Positions 4,514 to 9,001 of a stretch of DNA of 9,001 bases are shown here, in pieces. This DNA comes from Sedimentisphaerales bacterium (GTDB lineage Bacteria > Planctomycetota > Phycisphaerae > Sedimentisphaerales > Anaerobacaceae): positions 1 to 9,001 of the forward strand of contig JAFGTU010000368.1 of assembly GCA_016933985.1 (NCBI GenBank), read 5' to 3'. Every line of letters begins with the position of its first letter. The stretch's first letter is position 1. A program made the translations under genes and the position numbers. The notes under the pieces were generated by a model that ran no database searches, was not told the origin of the DNA, and saw nothing but the letters and a program-made list of their open reading frames with translations.

Positions 4514-7500
4514 CGGGGCAGCGTGCTGCGAATGGAGCCTGCCAGAAGGCTGGCTGCCTTACTGACGCTGCTGACGGTCTTTTTCTGTATTCAGGCGTGC
4601 CCGGCGGGCGTGCATCCGTATTTGTGCACCGCCAATATAGTGGCGGCCGGTCTTGGCGATACTCCGGAGCTAAGCGATATAACAGCCCCGGGCGATCCGG
4701 TCGTCGGCTTCCCGAACGACAATGACTGGCCCGCCGTCGAAAGCCCTCCAATGGCGATCGACGATAATGCCAATACCAAGTTTCTGCATTTCAAAGGTGA
4801 GACACAGTCAACCGGCATCCGCGTAACGCCCTCGACCACGGGCACGATTGTCGGGGGGTTGTCTTTCACAACTGCCAACGATGCGCCCGAGCGCGACCCG
4901 ATTGCATACGAGCTGTATGGCTCAAACGTCGGCATCGACGGCCCTTACACCCTGATTCACAGCGGCGAGATCAGCGATTTCAAGCAGGCTACCGCCTGGG
5001 AGCGATACACCAAGAATATCACCCCTATTCTGTTTTCCAACGGCACCGTCTATGCACACTATCAATTGCTGATCACGGCTGTCCGCAATCCGGGCGCGGC
5101 CAACAGTATGCAGGTCGCGGAGATCGAGCTTCTCGGCGCCCCTGCGGGCGGCTGGCCGCCTGGCGTGGACGCCGGAGACGATAGAATTATCATTCTGCCC
5201 AATACGACGGCCAACCTCGACGGAGCGGTAACGTATTACGGCGACTACCCGGAACAGCTCACTATGGAATGGTCCGTGGAGAGCTGCCCGCCCGGGATCG
5301 ATCCGGGGGAGATCGTTTTCGAGCCCAACGAATTTGTGGAGGACCCGACGGTTGAGCTGCCCCCTGTTATAGGGTCCTATACGCTGCAACTCTATGCAAC
5401 GGATGTGGAGACCGAGGCCTCGGATTCCATGCAAATTGTGATCGTCGAGTCGATGTGCCCGGTCGGCAATTTGAATGACGACTGCGTGGTCAACATGGCG
5501 GACGTGCTGATAATGGCCGAAAACTGGCTGATTGGATCGGGAGCAACAGGCGACATAAACGGCAAGGACGGCGTCAATATAGCCGATTACTCCCTTCTGG
5601 CGGAAAACTGGCAAGCAGAGGGGCCATCCATAGTCATCAACGAATTCATGGCCCTAAACAACAGCAAATACCCGCTGGAGTCCGGCGAATCGCTGGATGA
5701 AGACGGTGATTCCTCCGACTGGATAGAGCTGCACAATGTAACGAGCCTTACGATATCGCTCAAAGGCTGGTATCTTACCAACGACGCGGACGACTTGACC
5801 GGCTGGGAGTTCCAGGATGTGTCCTTGGGACCCGACGAGTATCTAACCATCTTTGCATCGGGAAAAGACCGCGACGACCCGGAAGGCGAGCTTCATACCG
5901 ATTTCAATATCGGTGGCGAGGCCGGTTATCTGGCCCTGGTCAGGCCGGACGGCAGTACGGTTGTGCATTCATATTACTATCCGCAACAGTTTTCGGGGAT
6001 TTCTTACGGCCTGGCGGCGCCGGGCAGCAGTACCTCGGCAACGGAGGAATTGGTTCCCGAGGAGGCGGACGCTCGTGCTCTTATACCGCAGGATGGGTCG
6101 CTGGGATTGAGCTGGACGGACCCCGATTTCGACGACTCGGGCTGGAAACAGGGGCGGACCGGCGTGGGATATGACTATCCGGGCCTGGTAGGCCTGGACG
6201 TCGGTGAGATGCGCGACAACAACCGGACTGTGTACATCCGTATTCCCTTTGAGCTTTCGGACCTGACCGGCCTGCGGAATCTCCTTCTGCAGATGAAATA
6301 CGACGACGGCTTCATCGCGTACCTCAACGACAGCATCCGCATTGCCGGCGCGAGCGACCCGACCAGCCCGGACTGGGAGTCTGGGGCCGATTATGGGCAC
6401 GATGACAGTCTGGCGGTCAATTTCGTCGATTTCCCACTGGCGGAGGAAGACCTTGCACACCTGCGCGTGGGGCAGAACGTCCTAGCGATACACGGTTTGA
6501 ACAACGGCGTGACCAGCACCGACCTGCTGATTCTGCCGCGGCTGACCGTCGAGCGGGCGTCGGGCGGGAACGTTATCGGCTCGCTGGCCGAGGCCTTCTT
6601 CGGTAATCCGTCGCCGGGCTACGGCAATGCGGCAGGGATCGCCAACCTTGGCCCGACAATCCGAGAAGTAACGGAGAATCCCCCCGCTCCCGACCAGACT
6701 ACCTCGCTGGTGATGACCGCGGGCGTATCGCAGACATACCAGCCGGTTGCCACAGTCACGCTCACGTACCGCATCGACTTCGGCGCCGAGGTCCGGATTC
6801 CGATGGCCGACAACGGCGTATCGCCCGATATACAGGCCGGCGACGGGGTCTTCGCCGCGACCATCCCGGCGACGGCGTACTCTTCGAGCGATATGGTCCG
6901 CTGGTGCGTGACGGCCACCGATACGGGCGGAACAGCCACACGGGAACCGATGTTCCTCGATGCCGACGGCTCGCCTGAATACTTCGGAACGATTGTGACC
7001 GATCCGAGCATCAATACGCAATTGCCCGTCTTCCAGTATTACGTGCAGAATCCCTCGGCAGCAGGCACCCGTACGGGAACGCGGGCGTCGGTGTACTATT
7101 TGGGCGAGTTTTATGACAACGTGTTTATCCGCCTCCGCGGCGCCAACACCACGCACGGGCGAAAATTTGAGTTCAACGACGGACACCATTTCCGCTTCGA
7201 TCCGGACATTCCACGGGTGGACGAGATCAACCTGAACGAAAAGGGAGCGGATTCGACATCCCTGCGCCAGTCCCTGGCCTGGGAAACCTATTATAACGCC
7301 GACGTCCCGGCGAGCCTGTCCTTCCCCCTGCACGTGCGCCGGAACGGTAGCTTCCTGGCCGTGCGCATCTTTGTCGAACAGCCCGACCGCGATCTGCTGC
7401 GCCGCAACGGCCTTGATCCCGACGGCGCACTGTACAAACTGTACACGGACTTCAGACATGGAAACATATCGGGCGAACAGGTCCCCCGAAAAAAGACCCG

Positions 7501-9001
7501 GTTGGACGAGGACAACAGCGATCTTCAGGCCCTGGCCAACGGCATCAATCCATCCAGTCCCAACCGCTTTACGTATATGTTCGATAACATCAATATCCCC
7601 GCGATAATTGAATACTGGGCCGCCACGATCATCATACATGATAACGATCAAACCCATAAGAACTATTACGGCTATCGCGATACCCGGGATCCCGCCAACA
7701 ATCCCAACGGCACCAACGAATGGATGTACCTGCCCTGGGATAAAGACCTTACCTTCGGAGTCACCGGCATCGATAACGATATGCCGGGCGATATACGTTC
7801 TCCCAGCCATCCTTTCTATGGATGTTCCGAACACCAGAAAATCGATTACCAGTGGAACGGCCTGGTCGACGCTCTTTTCGATAATCCCGTAACTCGCCAG
7901 ATGTATCTGCGGCGGCTGCGGACGCTTATGGATGATTTGCTCCAGGCGCAGGGGACGCCGGCGGGCGATCTTAAGTTCGAGAAACGAATTGACGAATTGA
8001 AAGCCGCCGCACAGATTGAACTGGGAAGCAGCAGCTGGAACAGCGATGTGAGCTGGATTAAGACCAGTTATATGGTGAGGCGACGCCAGCATTTGTTTGT
8101 CAATCACAGCATCAACAATCCCGGCTATGATCAAAATGCCGGTATTCCCGACAGTCAGCCTGCCAATCCGACAATCACTATCGGCTCGATCGACTATAAT
8201 CCCGCCTCCCACAACCAGAACGAGGAATACATCGAGTTGTTGAATCCCAATGCCTACGCGGTGGACATCACGGGCTGGAAATTGAATGATGCCGTCGAGC
8301 ATACGTTCCCGCCGGGCACGGTGATCCCCTCGGGCGGCTCACTGTACGTCACGCCGGACGCCTTTTCCTTCCGCAACCGCTCGGTCAGCCCCAAAGGCGG
8401 CCAGCAGCGATTTGTGCAGGGCAACTACAAGGGGCATCTGTCCAGTTGGGGCGAGACAATCAGCCTCTTAGACGCGGAAGACTACCTCGTGGATGAACTC
8501 ACCTACACAGGCAATCCGAGCGACGCCCAGCGCTATCTGCGAATCACCGAAATCATGTATCACCCGGCCGACGCCGACCCGGCCAGCCCGTTCAACGACG
8601 AGGACTATGAGTACATAGAGCTCAAAAACATCGGCCCAGCCTCGCTTTCTATGGAGGGCGTCAAATTCACGGATGGAATTGAGGTGAACCTGCCGAGCAT
8701 CACGCTTGACGCCGGTGAATACCTGCTCGTGGCCAAGAACGAAGCGGCGTTGACGTCGCGATACTCCGTGCCAGGCGGCGTCGCCATTATCAGCCCATTC
8801 AACGGCCAGTTATCCAACGGCGGCGAGCAAATCAAGCTCGATGACATAACAAACAGCACAATTCTCGACTTCGATTACTCCGATGGCTGGTTCGAGATTA
8901 CCGACGGCGGCGGTTTCTCGCTGACCGTGCGCGATCCCAACAACGCCAACCTTGAGGAGTGGGGCAGCAAAAGCAACTGGCGCACGAGCGTCTTTTCGGG
9001 C
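4487..9001 (+). CDS. Giant secreted multidomain protein with dockerin, lamin-tail and CotH kinase domains (3' end outside the window)
   Basis: The frame is open for 1505 codons to the window end. An N-terminal signal peptide has its hydrophobic core at about 22-37 and ends in 'CIQAC', a weak lipobox at Cys38. Domains in order: galactose-binding/F5-8C-like (58-218); PKD/Ig-like (219-322); dockerin (327-375; 'GNLNDDCVVNMADV' and 'GDINGKDGVNIADY'); lamin-tail (381-509, 'IVINEFMALN', 'SDWIELHN'); beta-sandwich (527-690, 'FDDSGWKQGRTGVGYDY'); Ig-like (about 722-828); CotH-type domain (832-1208); lamin-tail (1229-1342, 'NEEYIELLNPNAYAVDITGW'); lamin-tail (1349 to the end, 'RITEIMYHP', 'YEYIELKN'). 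The CotH part keeps 'FIRLRG', 'HDNDQTHKNYYGY' (1051-1063) and 'PWDKDLTFG' (1083-1091), the acidic motifs expected to bind ATP/metal in CotH-family kinases, which phosphorylate spore-coat proteins in Bacillus. A role as an extracellular protein-modifying or surface-structure protein is inferred; the substrate is unknown. The domain calls come from motif reading; the boundaries are approximate. Confidence 0.88.
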   Translation, partial: MRLFDRSRRRGSVLRMEPARRLAALLTLLTVFFCIQACPAGVHPYLCTANIVAAGLGDTPELSDITAPGDPVVGFPNDNDWPAVESPPMAIDDNANTKFLHFKGETQSTGIRVTPSTTGTIVGGLSFTTANDAPERDPIAYELYGSNVGIDGPYTLIHSGEISDFKQATAWERYTKNITPILFSNGTVYAHYQLLITAVRNPGAANSMQVAEIELLGAPAGGWPPGVDAGDDRIIILPNTTANLDGAVTYYGDYPEQLTMEWSVESCPPGIDPGEIVFEPNEFVEDPTVELPPVIGSYTLQLYATDVETEASDSMQIVIVESMCPVGNLNDDCVVNMADVLIMAENWLIGSGATGDINGKDGVNIADYSLLAENWQAEGPSIVINEFMALNNSKYPLESGESLDEDGDSSDWIELHNVTSLTISLKGWYLTNDADDLTGWEFQDVSLGPDEYLTIFASGKDRDDPEGELHTDFNIGGEAGYLALVRPDGSTVVHSYYYPQQFSGISYGLAAPGSSTSATEELVPEEADARALIPQDGSLGLSWTDPDFDDSGWKQGRTGVGYDYPGLVGLDVGEMRDNNRTVYIRIPFELSDLTGLRNLLLQMKYDDGFIAYLNDSIRIAGASDPTSPDWESGADYGHDDSLAVNFVDFPLAEEDLAHLRVGQNVLAIHGLNNGVTSTDLLILPRLTVERASGGNVIGSLAEAFFGNPSPGYGNAAGIANLGPTIREVTENPPAPDQTTSLVMTAGVSQTYQPVATVTLTYRIDFGAEVRIPMADNGVSPDIQAGDGVFAATIPATAYSSSDMVRWCVTATDTGGTATREPMFLDADGSPEYFGTIVTDPSINTQLPVFQYYVQNPSAAGTRTGTRASVYYLGEFYDNVFIRLRGANTTHGRKFEFNDGHHFRFDPDIPRVDEINLNEKGADSTSLRQSLAWETYYNADVPASLSFPLHVRRNGSFLAVRIFVEQPDRDLLRRNGLDPDGALYKLYTDFRHGNISGEQVPRKKTRLDEDNSDLQALANGINPSSPNRFTYMFDNINIPAIIEYWAATIIIHDNDQTHKNYYGYRDTRDPANNPNGTNEWMYLPWDKDLTFGVTGIDNDMPGDIRSPSHPFYGCSEHQKIDYQWNGLVDALFDNPVTRQMYLRRLRTLMDDLLQAQGTPAGDLKFEKRIDELKAAAQIELGSSSWNSDVSWIKTSYMVRRRQHLFVNHSINNPGYDQNAGIPDSQPANPTITIGSIDYNPASHNQNEEYIELLNPNAYAVDITGWKLNDAVEHTFPPGTVIPSGGSLYVTPDAFSFRNRSVSPKGGQQRFVQGNYKGHLSSWGETISLLDAEDYLVDELTYTGNPSDAQRYLRITEIMYHPADADPASPFNDEDYEYIELKNIGPASLSMEGVKFTDGIEVNLPSITLDAGEYLLVAKNEAALTSRYSVPGGVAIISPFNGQLSNGGEQIKLDDITNSTILDFDYSDGWFEITDGGGFSLTVRDPNNANLEEWGSKSNWRTSVFSG

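Noticed and set aside
4179..4751. A 190-codon minus-strand open frame spanning the divergent intergenic region and the start of the surface-protein gene.
   Set aside because: It would overlap the signal peptide and first domain of the plus-strand gene, is Arg/Pro/Ser-rich, and shows no motif.
4922..5614. A 230-codon open frame on the minus strand opposite the PKD/dockerin region.
   Set aside because: It overlaps the well-supported dockerin coding sequence; its translation is His/Arg/Val-rich and unlike any known family.
6482..8302. A 606-codon open frame on the minus strand opposite the CotH region.
   Set aside because: The plus strand carries a continuous frame with recognisable domains throughout. 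The antisense translation is rich in Val, Ile, Gly and Arg without any family motif, so it is a by-product of plus-strand codon use.

Overview
The window looks like chromosomal DNA of a planctomycete, most likely from the Phycisphaerae (Sedimentisphaera/Anaerohalosphaera-like relatives). This is judged from family resemblance only: ECF sigma factors paired with single-pass anti-sigma proteins that carry a large extracytoplasmic domain, dockerin-like modules ending in 'LAENW', and a very large secreted protein with lamin-tail and CotH domains. No rRNA, tRNA, CRISPR array or insertion sequence was found.

Left part (1-1620, + strand): the C-terminal end of an ECF-type sigma factor overlaps by 17 nt with a single-pass membrane protein that is probably its anti-sigma partner (228-1196). 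The reading frame of that partner continues after two in-frame stop codons (TAA 1194-1196, TAG 1206-1208) into a clearly related C-terminal segment (1209-1559). The 322-aa protein is therefore probably a truncated form of a roughly 440-aa ancestor. A rho-independent terminator follows.

Middle part (1621-3640, + strand): a second, complete sigma/anti-sigma pair. The ECF sigma factor (1709 or 1769 to 2269) lies 12 nt before a 429-aa anti-sigma factor (2282-3571) with an HxxxCxxC zinc motif, one membrane segment and an extracytoplasmic domain. It is closed by a perfect 16-bp terminator hairpin whose core matches that of the first terminator. The two pairs look like tandem paralogous regulatory modules with different cytoplasmic anti-sigma heads.

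Right part (3640-9001): a lone STAS-domain protein (anti-sigma-factor-antagonist type) lies on the minus strand, convergent with the second pair. A 394-bp divergent intergenic region follows. Then comes a giant secreted multidomain protein (from 4487, open to the window end, at least 1505 residues): signal peptide, galactose-binding-like domain, PKD/Ig-like domain, dockerin, lamin-tail domain, a second beta-sandwich domain, Ig-like domain, CotH-type kinase domain and two more lamin-tail domains.

The first four genes are likely signalling switches that couple an envelope signal to transcription. The STAS protein suggests a further partner-switching input. The last gene is a cell-surface effector, and no direct regulatory link to its neighbours can be shown from the sequence. 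The most unusual observations are the stop-interrupted anti-sigma gene and the domain architecture of the CotH protein.
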